From the NCBI GenBank assembly GCA_023525715.1, contig CM042012.1, positions 51,670,008 to 51,734,007 of the forward strand: a DNA stretch of 64,000 nucleotides, given 5' to 3'. The notes below the pieces were generated by a model, which ran no database searches, was not told where the DNA came from, and saw nothing but the letters and a program-made list of their open reading frames with translations. Shown piece after piece: positions 63,897-64,000 of this stretch. This DNA is from Cichorium intybus (Eukaryota; Streptophyta; Magnoliopsida; Asterales; Asteraceae). Position 1 is the stretch's first letter. Every line of letters begins with the position of its first letter. Both the position numbers and the translations under genes were made by a program.

Positions 63897-64000
63897 GCTG
63901 ATGTTGTATGTGGTGTGGATTCTGAGTTATTGGTGGGTTTAGTGAAGGGCTGGTTAAACAAAGAAGATGATAACACGGTTGTGGTCACTGGTGGAGACGA
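63897..64000 (+). CDS. Possible partial host coding sequence at window edge
   Basis: From 63897 the frame starting GCT is open to the window end (ADVVCGVDSELLVGLVKGW, then KEDDNTVVVTGGDE). Composition is unlike the AT-rich repeats and looks like an exon. The family is not recognised and 104 bp is too short to be sure. If real, copia-2 inserted in or beside a gene. Confidence 0.3.

Overview
This window is nuclear DNA of a flowering plant. It is AT-rich, with introns, a plant type I MADS-box gene, Athila, chromovirus-like and SIRE-like retrotransposons, Mutator, hAT, CACTA and Stowaway elements, and microsatellites. The mix and the LTR wording resemble Asteraceae (lettuce or chicory relatives), but that placement is inference. 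No bacterial features, CRISPR arrays, tRNA or rRNA genes were seen.

Almost everything is nested mobile DNA. Bases 1-4520 hold a Mutator-like element (1436-3495) and a small GRF zinc-finger gene (4059-4352). A SIRE/Maximus-like copia element on the minus strand (copia-1, 4523-15163) carries a 3.2 kb solo LTR (9577-12779). An Athila-like Ty3 element (Athila-1, 15423-25184, minus strand) has perfect target duplications, an 807-codon gag-protease ORF, no polymerase, and a second ORF broken by one stop. It sits in the 3' flank of a dead MuDR-type transposase gene (25785-31009, minus), itself split by another solo LTR (28136-30036) that contains a 164-bp perfect palindrome. A hAT element follows at 31571-32300.

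Bases 33949-37390 are the most gene-like part. A Pack-MULE with a captured host-gene fragment (33949-35616) lies about 85 bp upstream of the TATA box of a MADS-box gene (35966-37222). The repeat-rich C-terminus of that gene is cut by the end of a CACTA transposon.

From 38422 to 63896 lie a decayed short-LTR copia element, a gag-only copia element, an inverted and rearranged chromovirus-like element (44033-48666) and a second SIRE-like copia (copia-2, about 45725-63896). Copia-2 was hit by a hAT-like sequence, which was in turn hit by a second Athila-like element (Athila-2, 52722-60948). Athila-2 contains yet another solo LTR (56545-58461). Exact target duplications (AATAT, TCGAG, ACGAT, AAAAG, TAAACTTTA, split CAAAT) fix the order of many insertions.

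The observations I would follow first are: (1) a stem-loop with a constant 22-base loop and covarying stems, seen five times in copia leaders and 3' regions; (2) short palindromic motif clusters upstream of the LTR TATA boxes that recur between ORF1 and ORF2 in both Athila-like elements; (3) a roughly 45-bp GC-rich module shared by a copia LTR and an Athila LTR; and (4) an unrecognised 162-codon ORF with its own TATA-like box replacing part of one chromovirus LTR.
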